From the NCBI GenBank assembly GCA_003024785.1, contig PUQB01000047.1, positions 813,292 through 877,291 of the forward strand: a stretch of DNA of 64,000 bases, given 5' to 3'. Position 1 is the first letter of the stretch, and the number at the start of each line of letters is the position of its first letter. Shown one piece after another: positions 33,276 to 46,871 of this stretch. Below the pieces are notes generated by a model, which was not told the origin of the DNA, searched no databases, and worked only from the letters and a program-made list of their open reading frames with translations. The translations under genes were made by a program, and so were the position numbers. The stretch comes from Selaginella tamariscina (lineage: Eukaryota; Streptophyta; Lycopodiopsida; Selaginellales; Selaginellaceae).

Positions 33276-36200
33276 ATGAGCAAAAGAAAGTAACCAGAGC
33301 TTGAGGCAGAGAGGGTTGTTACAAAGGCTCAAAATGAGGAGATGGATGAGGCTGATCCAAGTTGACCCCTAGAGTTAGACAATGACATGGTTGGCGAGAA
33401 ATAATGATGGATGCCCTAAACGAACTTCGAGGGGATGTATTGGGGTTGAACGACCGAATTGATAATGTTGCCATTCGGATTCTGACGAATACTGTAGTGT
33501 CAGATGTTCCGCAACTAGACGCACGAAAAAAGAAGAAGAAGCATGACTCAGAGTCAGGTTCCTCTGAATTAGATTCTTCGACGAAAGTAGGTGGTAGAGG
33601 TCCCAGTAAATTCAAACCGGTAAAGCCTTCGAACTTCATGGGTTCAAAGGATTACAAGGTTTTGGATGACTGGTTGTATGATATAAAAGCTATTTCGAGG
33701 CTGCTTCCGTGAGAAAGACAGAAAAGGTTGCATGTGCTAAGCAATTTCTTAAAGAAGAAGCTAAGACTTGGTGGCGAATTGTTGAAGGTGAACGTGAATA
33801 CCAAAATAGCTGGAAACACATGAAAAAGAAGATCAAAAAGCAGTATATGCTGGATGATCTCGGTTTGCGATTGCGTGCTGACCTGGCACTTTGTCAACAG
33901 GGAGTTTGGGGAAGTCCAATGGACCACGTTTATCGATTCGAGAGTGTATGGCGATTGGTGCCAAATATGAGCGATGATGAAGCTCGAAGTTGCTTCATGG
34001 CTAGCTTGAATGAGAAGATGCGAAGAGAAATTTTAAGGTACAAGCTAACAAGCTATCGAGAATGTCAAGAGGCAGCTCAAAAGGTTGCTTATGGCATGTC
34101 TGGGTTCAGAAGATTTGATAGATGACCGAATCAGTCACCATCAAATTGAAGTGCAAGTCCCTTCATTGGCAGTTTTAAATTTTTGGATACATCGAGACCA
34201 ATCGGATCTCAGAAGTCGTTGGCGTTACCACCTCCTCAGCAGGCCAAGGGCTCGGCTCCAAAGTCTGCTCCCTTGCAATCCACAGGCAGGGTTCGTAATG
34301 TTATAATTGTAACAAGCCTGGTCATTTTGCTAGAGAATGTCGGCACCCTCACAACAATCAGGACATTTCAAGGCGATGGTAGAAGAGGAAGTTGCTGAAC
34401 CAGAAACGCTTGAAGATCCGGAAGATGAGTCAGAAGAGGTAATGTTGTGCCAGACACAACCTGCCTTATTCGCTATTCAAGACAAAACTGACCCTTTGCT
34501 ATATTTGACAGGAAGGATACGAGGGGACCGAGTCCGAATGATGATCGATACTGGAGCAACATACAACTTCATATCGACTAGTCTAGCTCGTCGATTGAAT
34601 TTGGATGTAATAAAGATGTGTGAAATAAAGATCAATTTTGGCAAAGGTTCTCAAAATACTAATAATATAGCAAGGGCAGTTCCTGTCCAAATCAAAGATT
34701 GGAAGGCTAAGCTAGACTTAGTTGTCTTGAATATGACGGGGTTTGACTTTGTTTTGGGTATGGAATGGTTCCATAAACATGTAATCGAAATGAGGGGTTC
34801 TGGAGATAATCGAATCACGCTTGCAGCAGATAAAGAGGACATTAGAAAGACCACGCTCAAAATGGAAACGCTAACTGATAAGGATTGGAATCCTATGTTC
34901 CTTACCTTAACTCAGTTGCGTAAGGCAGTTAGACATCGGGAACGTGTGTTTCTTGCAATGGTTTTGGATACTGGTGAAGTCAAAATAGGAGATGGTCAAG
35001 AATCTGTTCCTAACCTATTTTGGAAGTCTTGAACATGTTTAAGGATGTGTTGCCAGAAGACTTGCCGCCGAGTTACCTCCACGTCGAGCTGTGGACCACA
35101 GATAGAGATTTTGCCAGGTTCGTCTCCACCGGCAAGAGCCCCATATCGGTTGAATCCTCAAGAGTTAGTAGAATTGAAGAGACAGCTGACAGAATTGATT
35201 GGTCGAGGACACATTCGACCTAGTCGATCGCCGTATGGTGCACCTATCTTGTTTGTAATGAAAAAGGATGGTACGATGCGAATGTGTGTGGACTATCGAG
35301 CGCTAACGCGATAACTATCAAAAATAAGTATCCTCTTCCACGAGTGGACGACTTATTTGATAGGCTATCGAAAGCAAAGTATTTTTCAAGAATAGACTTG
35401 AGATCGGGGTACCATCAGATTCGGGTAGCAGAGAATGACATTGAGAAGACCGCTTTTCGAACGCGTTATGGATCATTTGAGTTTCTAGTCTTGCCATTCG
35501 GGTTGTGCAATGCTCCAGCAACTTTTTGCACAATGATGGATGATGTGTTTAGAGACTATCTAGACGAGTTCGTAGTGGTGTATATTGATGACATTCTGAT
35601 TTTCAGTTCGACAATTGAGGAACATGTGGAACACTTAGAAAAAGTGTTTCAGAGGTTGAGAGAGAACCAGTTGTATGCTAAAGAAAGCAAGTGCGCATTT
35701 GGTCAAACCAAGATAGATTTCTTGGGACACTTGATCTCAGGTGGGGAGGTTGCCATGGACCCAAAGAAAATTCAAGCTATTACTGAGTGGATGACTTTAA
35801 AAGATGTGCATGAAGTTAGATCATTTCTTGGTCTGACAGGGTATTACCGAAGATTCATAAAGGGTTACTCGGAAATAGCGGCCCCATTGACAGATCTTAC
35901 GAAAACATTCCATGGCATTGGACTCCAGAGTGCCAACGTGCGTTCGTCAAACTCAAAGAGGCTATCTCTTCTGAGCCAGTTTTGCAGTTGCCCATCTTTG
36001 AAGATCCCTTTGAAGTAGAATGTGACGCTTCCGACTTTGCAATTGGTGGTGTATTGCAACAAAAGGACATCCAGTGTCCTTTTTCTCGAAGAAGTTAGAT
36101 GCCGCGCAAACTCGATGGCCTACTCACGAAAAGGAGATGTATGCTATTGTTGCTTCCTTGGAGTATTGGCGTCATTATCTTCCAAGTCATGGCACTGTGG

Positions 36201-37939
36201 TTTGGACAGATAGTGTAACTCTAAGGTATTTTGAAACGCAGCCGAAGCTATCGCCGAAGTATGCTAGATGGCAGCAGAAGTTGGCACGATTTCAGCCTGA
36301 AATCAGACATAAGGCGGGAAAGGACAATGTGGTAGCTGATGCACTCAGTAGAAAGGGTCATCTTCGTGTTATGTCAGCACCCGTGTCAACTTTGGTGGAT
36401 GAATTTGTGACGGCGTATCCTCAGGACAAGTTTGCTAAGGAGGCTTTGAGCCTGGTGGCAAAGAGGAAACAAGTTCATCAATTACGAAAGATGGTAATAT
36501 TCCAGCAGGAATAGAAAGTCGAATGGATGCACTCAAACAAGCACATTTTGCAGTACGAGATGGAGTTCTTTATTAAAAGAAAAGAGACTCTATGTTCCAG
36601 AAGGGACATGAAAGGAGGGTTTTTAAGAGAGCATCAAGACGTTCCTTTGACAGGACATGGTGGAAGGCATAAGACATTGGCTTTATTGAAACAGGGATTC
36701 TATTGGCCAGGTATGATAGATGATGTTGCCAAGTATGTCAAGACATGCCCCACATGTCAACAAGTAAAGAGCCAATCGCAAAAACGAGCTGGGAAGTTCT
36801 AATGTATACCGATTCCAGAGCGGCCATTTCAAAGTGTTAATTTGGACTTTATCATGGGATTGCCAAAATCTTGTGCTTTTAACGCGCTTATGGTGGTAGT
36901 CGATTGGTTTTCAAAGGTTGCTCATTTTGTTCCAATTGTAGAAATAATGAATGCAAAACAAGCAGCAAAGTTGTTCTTTCACGAGGTCGAAAGAGTGCGC
37001 GGACTACCAAAAACCATGATCTCAGATCGGGATCCTCAGTTTACGGGGAAGTTTTAGGGGACGTTGTTTAAGTAGTTTGGTACGATGCTGAAGTTCAGTA
37101 CGGCTTACCATCTGCAAATAGATGGTCAAATGAAGAGAGTGAACCTACAAGTCGAGGACTATCTCAGATGCTATGTTCAAGGTGATCAACTTGATTGGGT
37201 TGAACACTTGGATATGGCTGAGATATGTTACAATAACTCGACACACACTACAATCGGATGTAGCCCGATGGAAGTGTTAACTGGGAATAAGGGTGGTATT
37301 TCTTAGAGTATGGTGTTATCAAAAGACGATAGCAATCGGGTTCCATCTGCAATAGAGTTCACGGGACAATTGTATTGGACATGGGAAGCTGCTCGTCAAG
37401 CGATGGCTGCAGCATAGGAAAGGTATCATCAGCAGTACGATAAGCATCAGCGGGATGTAGAGTATCAGGTTGGGGATATGGTATTGTTGAGTACCAAAAA
37501 CCTGAAGGTTCCAACGATTCTTTCGAGGAAGTTTTTGTCGCACTACATAAGTCCATACAAGGTGGTGAAGCAAGTAAGGAAAGTGGCTTATGAGTTAGAT
37601 CTTCCTCTGGAGTTGGAAACAATACACAATGTGTTTCATGTCAATTTACTCGAGCCATTCCACAAGGATGAGAAACATCCGCAGAGATATGAAAGCTTAC
37701 GCCCGCTTCCTGAGCTGGTCGGCGATACGAAGGAGTTCGAAGTTGAGTCGATATTGGATGCAAAGGATATTAAACGCCAAGGGACGCGGAAATGTAAACG
37801 GGAATATCTTGTTAAGTGGAAGGGTTACCCGGCATGCGAGTCGACATGGGAACCATTGGATAATCTACAGAACGCGATGGAGATAGTGAAGGAGTTTGAG
37901 GCAAGGTCTCAAACTGTTAGTAATGATGATGAGAAATAA
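33276..37939 (+). pseudogene. Element C gag-pol (fossil)
   Basis: Order of parts: gag from 33276 (capsid-like region about 33600-34100), a zinc-knuckle region about 34290-34345, aspartic protease with DTGATYNF at about 34547, reverse transcriptase about 35130-35780 with YIDDILIF at 35581, RNase H about 36005-36330 (ECDASDFAIGG), integrase with the His/Cys finger about 36640-36770 (CPTCQQVK) and core about 36840-37300 (MVVVDWFSKVAHF), and chromodomain about 37735-37905 (YLVKWKGYP, STWEPLDNL). The order protease-RT-RNase H-integrase plus a chromodomain places it among Ty3/gypsy chromoviruses. The frame is broken at roughly ten or more places, so it is a fossil. E carries a closely similar copy in the opposite direction. 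Confidence 0.9.
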
Positions 37940-38306
37940 AGTGAACTTATTTCTTATTAACCTAGGGGCCGACAGATAACTTAATAGATGCCTCCAATAT
38001 AAATTCTAGTTAACTTAAAGAAATTAACTAACTTGTTGTCTGTGTTAGGTGATAGACTTTGCAGACGTGCAAAAGGTCTCCAAGTGACTTCTTGTCGCAG
38101 TGGTGCCTCCGACAGCTGAGTTGTCACTTAGTGAACGACAATTCTGAAGTACTTGGCTTCGCGTAATGCAAGGGGGGTAATAAAACTTGTGAACTTTTTG
38201 CTAACTCCGTATAGAGTGATTAGCGTTAGTTTCAGTTAATTTTTCCTAACCTAGTCTAGTCTTAAAGTTAGACGTCAACGAGGATGACATTTCCAAAGGC
38301 GAGGAG
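37940..38306 (+). other. 3' untranslated block of C shared with the LARDs
   Basis: Between the pol stop and the 3' LTR, this block aligns with the last ~370 bp of the LARD internal domains (I 8822-9188). It includes the hairpin formed by AGACTTTGCA and TGCAAAAGGTCT and the tract AAAGGCGAGGAG. It is the clearest evidence outside the LTRs that the non-coding and coding families are related. Confidence 0.85.
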
Positions 38307-38969
38307 TGTCATAGTTTTTACTATGACTCGACCCTTTACTTTGGGGTTTGAGTGTTGCTACCTACCGAGTTGTGTGGCGAACCCTAATTGTAGTGAGAAA
38401 TAGCCCCGCTTAGTGCACTTAGGTGTTTAGGGTAGTTCGGTTGGCTATCACTAGGTACCTCGAGAAACTCTAGGTGAAGGTAGTACTTACCCTCTAAAAA
38501 CTCTCCTTCAGTTTGACGTTACAAAGATAGGTTTTTTGTTAAATATAGCTTGTCAAAAAGGGTTAAGGACACCCCTAGGGTTGACCTAACCCTAGGGTTG
38601 CCCTAAACCCACGCCCTAATAACCCCCCTAGGGTAGGTTTGGTTAGGTTTAGGGTTAGGTTAGGACAACCGTTTTTTCTAAGGGTTGGCATTTCCGTGCC
38701 AGCCCACTTACTCACTTAAGTAAACAGGGCGGGGTGGTGTCCGTCACATAAATAAGGTAGAGTATATGTAGTGAGGCTTCCTGGGTTCAAAAAGAGTTCG
38801 TTAACCTTCTACCGGTGCAAGCTAAGCTTGTGTCATCAAGGTGCAACCCTCCGTTGTGCCGCCCAAACTTCCACACGACAAGGGTACAACCCACCCAAGG
38901 GTTAGACTATCCTTATCGTTGGCAGGATCTTGCCTTTGAGATAGGGGCATGTCACTTCCAAGGAGTTAG
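38307..38969 (+). repeat. Element C 3' LTR, first part
   Basis: It starts TGTCATAG after the purine tract and is interrupted by element D at GTTAG. The LTR resumes at 46546. Confidence 0.88.
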
Positions 38970-40807
38970 TGTCAGAGTTTTAACCCAAAGGGCCAACACG
39001 TGGCAACACGTGGCTGCCAGGTGGCCATTCGGCGTCATCACCCTGTGTGAGCAACGCTAAGTTCCCCAGAACAACCCCAACGACCCCTAGGGTTAGACTC
39101 TAATGCCCAAGTGGACAAGAGACTTAGGGTTTAGCCTAAGTCTCCCTAGAATGTCTGCCCCCAGAACCCTTGAGGGATAACCCTAGTTGACTTAGGGTTT
39201 AGCCTAAGTCTCCCTAGAGTGTCTACCCCAAAACCCTTGAGGGATAACCCTAGTTGACTTAGGGTCTTGCCCTAGAAGACCTAGACAGGCTCATGCCCTA
39301 ACCCCCATCAAGGAGACGTGTGTTCCACACATACCCCCGTGACAGAGCTAAGGCATTGTCACTTACCCCTTGAGGAATCACCCTCATCCGGGAGTACAAC
39401 CCCTTTAGGGCGACAAGGGGTACCCTGAACCATGACTAACCCTAAGGGTTTGAGTGGCCAAGTTACACCCTAGACCTAGGGCTAGTACTTAGTGAGGACA
39501 CGAGTGTGCGCCGTAGGCGAACACGAGTGTTCTGCTAAGCAAACTCCCTAAGGCTAGGTTTGGGATAACCCTAAGCACATGACCTTGCGAGTGCCTTACG
39601 AAAGGGCTTCTGCTAATGAGCTTAGGTTGTTCAACCCCTGGATTCCAAGGAGAACACTCCCCTAGCCAAGTGTGCCAAAGCACACCTAGTTACGAGATCT
39701 AACCTCCCTCGAGCGGATGCCCAAGGCTTAGCACCCTAGTGCAAGCACAAGCATGCCTGTTTGCTAAGTATCCAACCCCTTAGCGACAAGCCCATGACAT
39801 AGCCCCAAAGGGCGTGCCTCGGCGTTGTACCATGTGACGTTTAGCCCAGTGTCACATCCCCATGTGACACTGCCTTCCAAGATGTGGGCTATCATGCCAT
39901 AGCCCTTAGATTCAAGAGTTGCACCAAGTACCACAAACGTGGTTCCTAAATGCCAACTCTAGAACCCCTCAATGAACCCTCAGGAACCAGGTAACGTGAA
40001 CCTGTCAAACAAGATTCCACGCCCACAGTTGGATAAGGACACGGATGTGCCTTGCTTGGCCGTGAGTGCTACAAGTCCTAGTTGACATGGAGGAGGAGGC
40101 TGGAGACAAGCCTCAACCTCTGCCTCTTGGAACGTGCATCCCGACAAGACCTCCCAGGCATGGATTCGCCAACGTTAAGGGTAAGCTACCCCGAAGGTGG
40201 GACGTACCCCTGGCATCTGGAAGTTAGGGCGGCACAACAGAGGGTTGTACCTTAACGACACAAGCTGAAGCTTGCACCGGCAGAAGAGCAACGAACTCAT
40301 TCATGAACCCAGGAGCTCTCCTACGTATACTCTACCTTATTTATGTGACGGAGCCCCCCCCCCCTCTTTTCCTGTTTGTATTAGTGGGCTGGCACTGAAT
40401 TCTAGCCCCTTAGATAAATTAGCAATATGAGCCTATAACTCACCCTTACTCCTACCCCTAAACCCTACCCAAGGGGGGGGGTTTTAGGGCGTGGGTTAGG
40501 GCAACCCTAGGGTTAGGTCAACCCTAGGGGTGTTCCTAACCCTACTTAACATGCCGAACTCATATGCAAAGACCAATCAGCTTATTCGGGACGTCAAAAT
40601 TGGGGGTGGGTTTTCTAGAAGGTAAGTGCCACCTTCGCTTAGAGTTTCTCGCGACATCTAAAGATAGCCGGCCGGACTACCCTTAAACACCTAAGTGCAC
40701 TAAGCGGGGCTGTTTCTCACTACATCTAGGGTCCGTCAACATAGTACAGTAGGTAACAACAATCAACGTCCAAAGTAAAGGGTCGAGTCATAGTAAAAAC
40801 TATGACA
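38970..40807 (-). repeat. LARD-D left (3') LTR
   Basis: 1838 bp, with two 68-bp units and the AACACCCC-type block read in reverse (about 40480-40540). Nearly identical to 44708-46545. Confidence 0.93.
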
Positions 40808-43800
40808 CACTCCCCGCCTTTGAAAATGTCAACGTCCTCGTTGACGTCCAACTCCAAGACTAGATAATGTTAGAGAAAACTAACCAAAACTAACATATCA
40901 CTCTATGCGGAGTCAGCCAAAAGTTCACATAATTTTTATTACCCCCCTTGCATTACGCGAAACCAAGTACTTCAGAACCGTCGTCCACTGAGTCGTAAAC
41001 CCAGCTGCCGGAGGAACCACCTGCGACATGAAGTCACCTAGAGACCTTTTGCACGTCTGCAAAGTCTGTCACCCGACGCACACAACACAATGGTTAATTT
41101 CTTTATTTAACTAGAATTTATATTGGAGGCCTCTAGTTAGTGTTGTTGCCGGCCCCTTGGTTAACAAGAAATAAAGGCTTGCTTTATTCTTTAATATCAA
41201 ACGTTGTTGACGACCTTGTCGTCTTAGCGCACAACAAGCACGTTGAGTCCATCTCAAGTGCTTAATTCAACACCTTTGCATTTCTTGAATTTTCCAATGG
41301 TTTCCACATGGTACGGTATTATAGCCTCACACTTCTGTATCCCTCGGTGTTTCTCATTACTCCTTTACATAAGGGTCTGCTACTATATCTATTCCCGTTA
41401 GTATATAGCTACGCTAGACTAAGTATGAGACTTTCATCGGAAACAAGCTCTTTTCCGATATAAGAGTACAAGTTGTAAAACCCTGTTCTTTGTAAACATG
41501 TCAATCTGGCCAGAGGCGATCACAGAGGCGCATGGCTGTACACATGTATACAACAAGGTCTTGCCTACCAAATGCCATCCACTTGGTGTGTCATTAACAT
41601 AATTTATTCCCGATAAGAATCAAATTCAGTCAAATCTACAACCAAGTGCGATAGCTTTACCATTCGTCTTTCGCAACCAACTTTGTACTCTTTCATAACA
41701 CCGACCAGTTCAGGGACCAGATAAGCTAACATACCTTTCTTATAAACCCATGTGGGGACCAGGAAATTCAACTCATCTCTAATGTCTCCATCGATAACCT
41801 TTAGATAACTTGTCTCTTAATTGTCACTCTCATTGTACTCATTCCCCAAAGAGCACATCATGCTAGATGCATTCAATAATTCCTAACTCCTAATCTCGCT
41901 AAGGCTACATAACTTAATCCTAGAATTAAGTTAAGAGAGTCCAGCTTTATGATAAGAGTCTCCCTAAACTCGAATACTAAATCATCATAATATTATACTT
42001 TTCCAACTCGTAAAACTGATTACACAAGATTTCAATAAGTTAATATTGAAACACAGCAGCGTCACTAATTTGAATCATTCAATTAAAGTAACTTACTTTC
42101 GAAAAAGTAATGCTTTATCATCTAATTCAATTAGTGTTCGTGAAATACCTTCAAACATCCTTATTTCATATAACCTTTGCATTCTTGATATTGATAATAT
42201 TTTGTTCTCGTGATCATTGACTAACCTTGAAGTTCAGAATTTAACAAGTGATGGGTTTGTTAAATACTTCGCATACTCAAGTGCTTTGCTCTTGTGAACG
42301 CATATAGTTACATTATCAAACATAACTACATGAACTATCAAAATATCAAGCTGCGGTAGTTATTATGGAATGAGGACTTAGTTCTTGATATTACCCGAAC
42401 TTCAGTTTCAAGACGGAAATATAATGTTATAATGCATTAAGCAACAGTTCAGGGACCAGGAGGAATCATGAACTAGTGTCTGGTTCATCTAATTGATTTA
42501 GTAAGATATCAACCTCCACATAAATGTTATCATAACACTGAAGTGTTATATCAACTTCATGTTTTAGTCATACCTTATAATTCAATAGATCTCCCCAAAC
42601 ATGGATAAAATATCTAATTCAGTACATTGAACTAAGATACATTATTCACTCTAGACATCTAGCAATCCAGAAAGTATCCCATTGCCCCTCAAGCAACGTA
42701 TTGAAAAATGTCTCATTTCTCAACTAACTTGAAAACATGTTTCAAGTTATAACACTAAAGTAGTGCCTTACCAAAGTGTCGAACTCAAGTCTGCTTGAGT
42801 CTTATATGATTATGGCCACCTCATGTGATCATAACCAAGTTTCAATATTGAGCGCTCCAAACTCAATATTGAAGAGATATCATACCATACTTTGACAAGT
42901 CATTTATAACCAATCTTGAAAAGATTGTCACAAATTTTATCAAAGTCTAGAATATAAATATCTCAATAGATGAGGTGATAGGAAACCTCATATTCTCGAA
43001 CCGGATATTGGACCATACGTTAGGAACCTTGAACTACGATCATCAAGAAGGGACACCATCTTCTTGAGCTAATCCCGCTACACAAATCATACTTACAAGA
43101 ATATTGAACCAACTCAAGGAACACCATCAAACCTTGAGATAGAACCAACAACTAAACCCAAAGAATACAATCAAACCTTGAGTCAAGAGTAGTTCTATGT
43201 TTCAATATTCCGAAAGATTAAAGATACATACTTTATTTGTTCTTTAAGTGCCCACATTTGCGACCATGATGCAAAGTTAAGAAACCGTCCTTTGAATAAT
43301 CGTATTCGACTCTAAAATGAAATCGTTATTGAAAACCAATACCAACTTCTAATTCTCATCGAATACCGACTATCTTAAGGAGGTACATGCACTTAAACCT
43401 CCAAAATGTATACCCGACTAGCTTTTGGCTCATTTGACATCACCAAACATAACTTATTAAACTTAGCAAGTTTCCTTACTTAGTCAATAAGCAGAGTGGA
43501 GAATCCCAAATCATGCTCTTCTTAAGCAAGGAATCACCCTTGTTCAAGAGCTTATCCCCACATTGCAAACAACATTACAAATTTCAAGATTAAAGAGTTA
43601 ACAATGAAAATGCACAAGTGTGCGCCGAACGCCTTCACTATGCAAATCCTTATTACTCAGTAAACTGAAAATGTAAACGTATGTTTCCAACATTACTCTT
43701 TCTGATAGATCATGCCATCTATCCAATAACTATATCGATAAGAAACCGAAATCCTTAAGCTGTTATCCCAAGTCTCTCTCATAATCCCATATGAGACAAC

Positions 43801-44707
43801 TTCATAATCAAGTTAGTCGAGCTAGCTAACTTGAATACCGAGTGCGCGCTTACAACTAACTAAGGTTTCATGTTGTACTTTGTTCAAATTAAACGACTTG
43901 AACTTAGTAAACTATTTCACTTAATGTTACTTGCAGCTAGCGTCATCAAAGTATTACGTCCATCGGACAATACTTTGATTACATTGGATCTTCGAACCAA
44001 CTGCTTAACATATTCATCATATGTTAATATTTGACATTCCGTTGTATTATAAGTTCATTACCATAGTCTGCTTATAAAGTTACACTCTCGGAAACATGCA
44101 CTATAATAAGAGCTTATTTTACACTTTATGTCAAAATGTAGTGTTCATTCTTATGTTTGAATATGCCCCTTCTCCCGAAGTCAAAGATGCACTTCTGAAC
44201 ATAAGTCTTTCCCCGTTTGAACACTACAGTTGGATCCGATATTGAATCTTGACATGAGCCAAACTCAAAGGACACTATCTGTTTCCAAATCATGTGTTAT
44301 CCCAAATTCAAACACCTTAAAGAAAAAGAAAAATTTTCAATAATGTGTAAACTTAGCATATCACATGATCACTTCACAAGACTTAGTTTGTAAGCCAGAA
44401 CAAACTAACACGCCACGTCTTGTGGAAGTATATGGTAAAGTAACCTGGACAACCTTAAGGTAAAATAACCTAGCATACAACTTGGAAGCTGTCTTCCAAG
44501 TGCTACCTTCTAAGTCCATAACCCACACCCACTTATGAAGTAGGTGAACTTTGAAGAGTTATAGATCTCAGGACCAACTCTCCACGCAGAATTCAGACAT
44601 TAGCCAAAAGTGATAGAGTACTTCAAAATTTAGAACTAACTAAACCCTAAAATACACTACACTTTAGGTAGTCCTACTGACCGCAGAGAATAGGCTCCGA
44701 TACCAAT
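40808..44707 (-). other. LARD-D non-coding internal domain
   Basis: 3.9 kb without a credible frame. It carries the hairpin chain in reverse, including a 7-bp stem with a TTCG loop (42093-42110) enclosed by an 8-bp pair (42063-42070 with 42129-42136). This stem is different in sequence from the UUCG hairpin of I, J and L. Confidence 0.75.
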
Positions 44708-46545
44708 TGTCAGAGTTTTAACCCAAAGGGCCAACACGTGGCAACACGTGGCTGCCAGGTGGCCATTCGGCGTCATCACCCTGTGTGAGCAACGCTAAGT
44801 TCCCAGAACAACCCCAACGACCCCTAGGGTTAGACTCTAATGCCCAAGTGGACAAGAGACTTAGGGTTTAGCCTAAGTCTCCCTAGAATGTCTGCCCCCA
44901 GAACCCTTGAGGGATAACCCTAGTTGACTTAGGGTTTAGCCTAAGTCTCCCTAGAGTGTCTACCCCAAAACCCTTGAGGGATAACCCTAGTTGACTTAGG
45001 GTCTTGCCCTAGAAGACCTAGACAGGCTCATGCCCTAACCCCCATCAAGGAGACGTGTGTTCCACACATACCCCGTGACAGAGCTAAGGCATTGTCACTT
45101 ACCCCTTGAGGAATCACCCTCATCCGGGAGTACAACCCCTTTAGGGCGACAAGGGGTACCCTGAACCATGACTAACCCCTAAGGGTTTGAGTGGCCAAGT
45201 TACACCCTAGACCTAGGGCTAGTACTTAGTGAGGACACGAGTGTGCGCCGTAGGCGAACACGAGTGTTCTGCTAAGCAAACTCCCTAAGGCTAGGTTTGG
45301 GATAACCCTAAGCACATGACCTTGCGAGTGCCTTACGAAAGGGCTTCTGCTAATGAGCTTAGGTTGTTCAACCCCTGGATTCCAAGGAGAACACTCCCCT
45401 AGCCAAGTGTGCCAAAGCACACCTAGTTACGAGATCTAACCTCCCTCGAGCGGATGCCCAAGGCTTAGCACCCTAGTGCAAGCACAAGCATGCCTGTTTG
45501 CTAGAGTATCCAACCCCTTAGCGACAAGCCCATGACATAGCCCCAAAGGGCGTGCCTCGGGCGTTGTACCATGTGACGTTTAGCCCAGTGTCACATCCCA
45601 TGTGACACTGCCTTCCAAGATGTGGGCTATCATGCCATAGCCCTTAGATTCAAGAGTTGCACCAAGTACCACAAACGTGGTTCCTAAATGCCAACTCTAG
45701 AACCCCTCAATGAACCCTCAGGAACCAGGTAACGTGAACCTGTCAAACAAGATTCCACGCCCACAGTTGGATAAGGACACGGATGTGCCTTGCTTGGCCG
45801 TGAGTGCTACACCTAGTTTGACATGGAGGAGGAGGCTGGAGACAAGCCTCAACCTCTGCCTCTTGGAACGTGCATCCCGACAAGACCTCCCAGGCATGGA
45901 TTCGCCAACGTTAAGGGTAAGCTACCCCGAAGGTGGGACGTACCCCTGGCATCTGGAAGTTAGGGCGGCACAACAGAGGGTTGTACCTTAACGACACAAG
46001 CTGAAGCTTGCACCGGCAGAAGAGCAACGAACTCATTCATGAACCCAGGAGCTCTCCTACGTATACTCTACCTTATTTATGTGACGGAGCCCCCCCCCCC
46101 TCTTTTCCTGTTTGTATTAGTGGGCTGGCACTGAATTCTAGCCCCTTAGATAAATTAGCAATATGAGCCTATAACTCACCCTTACTCCTACCCCTAAACC
46201 CTACCCAAGGGGGTGGGGGTTTTAGGGCGTGGGTTAGGGCAACCCTAGGGTTAGGTCAACCCTAGGGGTGTTCCTAACCCTACTTAACATGCCGAACTCA
46301 TATGCAAAGACCAATCAGCTTATTCGGGACGTCAAAATTGGGGGTGGGTTTTCTAGAAGGTAAGTGCCACCTTCGCTTAGAGTTTCTCGCGACATCTAAA
46401 GATAGCCGGCCGGACTACCCTTAAACACCTAAGTGCACTAAGCGGGGCTGTTTCTCACTACATCTAGGGTCCGTCAACATAGTACAGTAGGTAACAACAA
46501 TCAACGTCCAAAGTAAAGGGTCGAGTCATAGTAAAAACTATGACA
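44708..46545 (-). repeat. LARD-D right (5') LTR
   Basis: 1838 bp. On the given strand 45710-45991 is open for 93 codons antisense to the LTR. This is discussed and rejected as a gene. Confidence 0.93.
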
Positions 46546-46871
46546 GTTAGTCAGATTCCTTGGTCCAAAAACCTGCTCACAAGCTCAAAGGCATTGCCCG
46601 AGTTCACGTTCCGCAAAACTAGTGGTTGAGGCCTTGCTCCGGCCGTCTCAACCACGCCAAGCTAGGAACGACACATAAAGTCCTGCTAGTTAGTGTATCC
46701 TAATTCACAAGGTGAGTCTCGTTCGTGGACTTAATCAGCTAGGGGTTTGAGTTCCTAGGGCTTGGGTTCCTAATACAGGTTATTTTACAAGATTCTGTGG
46801 GTTTCTAGAGAGGGGATTCCAGGGTTGGCACCTAGCAAGCCGCCTTTGTGGCACCAGGTAAAACTCTGACA
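46546..46871 (+). repeat. Element C 3' LTR, second part
   Basis: Completes the LTR of C after D, ending CTCTGACA at 46871, followed by the duplicated CAATC and the integrase region of B. Confidence 0.88.

Larger units (their letters stand above)
38970..46545 (-). mobile_element. LARD-D: youngest full-length non-coding element
   Basis: Minus orientation. LTRs lie at 38970-40807 (3' end of element) and 44708-46545 (5' end), both exactly 1838 bp, differing at about ten sites, mostly lengths of short homopolymers. Internal domain 40808-44707. The duplication is GTTAG at 38965-38969 and 46546-46550, inside the 3' LTR of C. The primer-binding site reads leftward from 44707 and the polypurine tract from 40808. 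The near-identical LTRs and its position at the bottom of the A-B-C-D nest make it the most recent insertion here. No coding capacity. Parts of its internal domain (about 41830-42480) differ from I, J and L, so it is a distinct subfamily. Confidence 0.93.
32000..46871 (+). mobile_element. Element C: Ty3/gypsy chromovirus (fossil), coding relative of the LARDs
   Basis: 5' LTR 32000-32974, primer-binding site from 32975, gag-pol 33276-37939, 3' untranslated block 37940-38306 ending in the polypurine tract, 3' LTR 38307-38969 and 46546-46871, split by element D. The duplication is CAATC (31995-31999 and 46872-46876), within B. Its LTR ends, promoter region, leader and 3' untranslated block are recognisably the same as those of LARD-I, J, L and D, which makes this family the natural supplier of their reverse transcriptase and integrase. 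Its two LTRs differ at many sites, including C-to-T differences, so it is clearly older than D. Confidence 0.9.
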
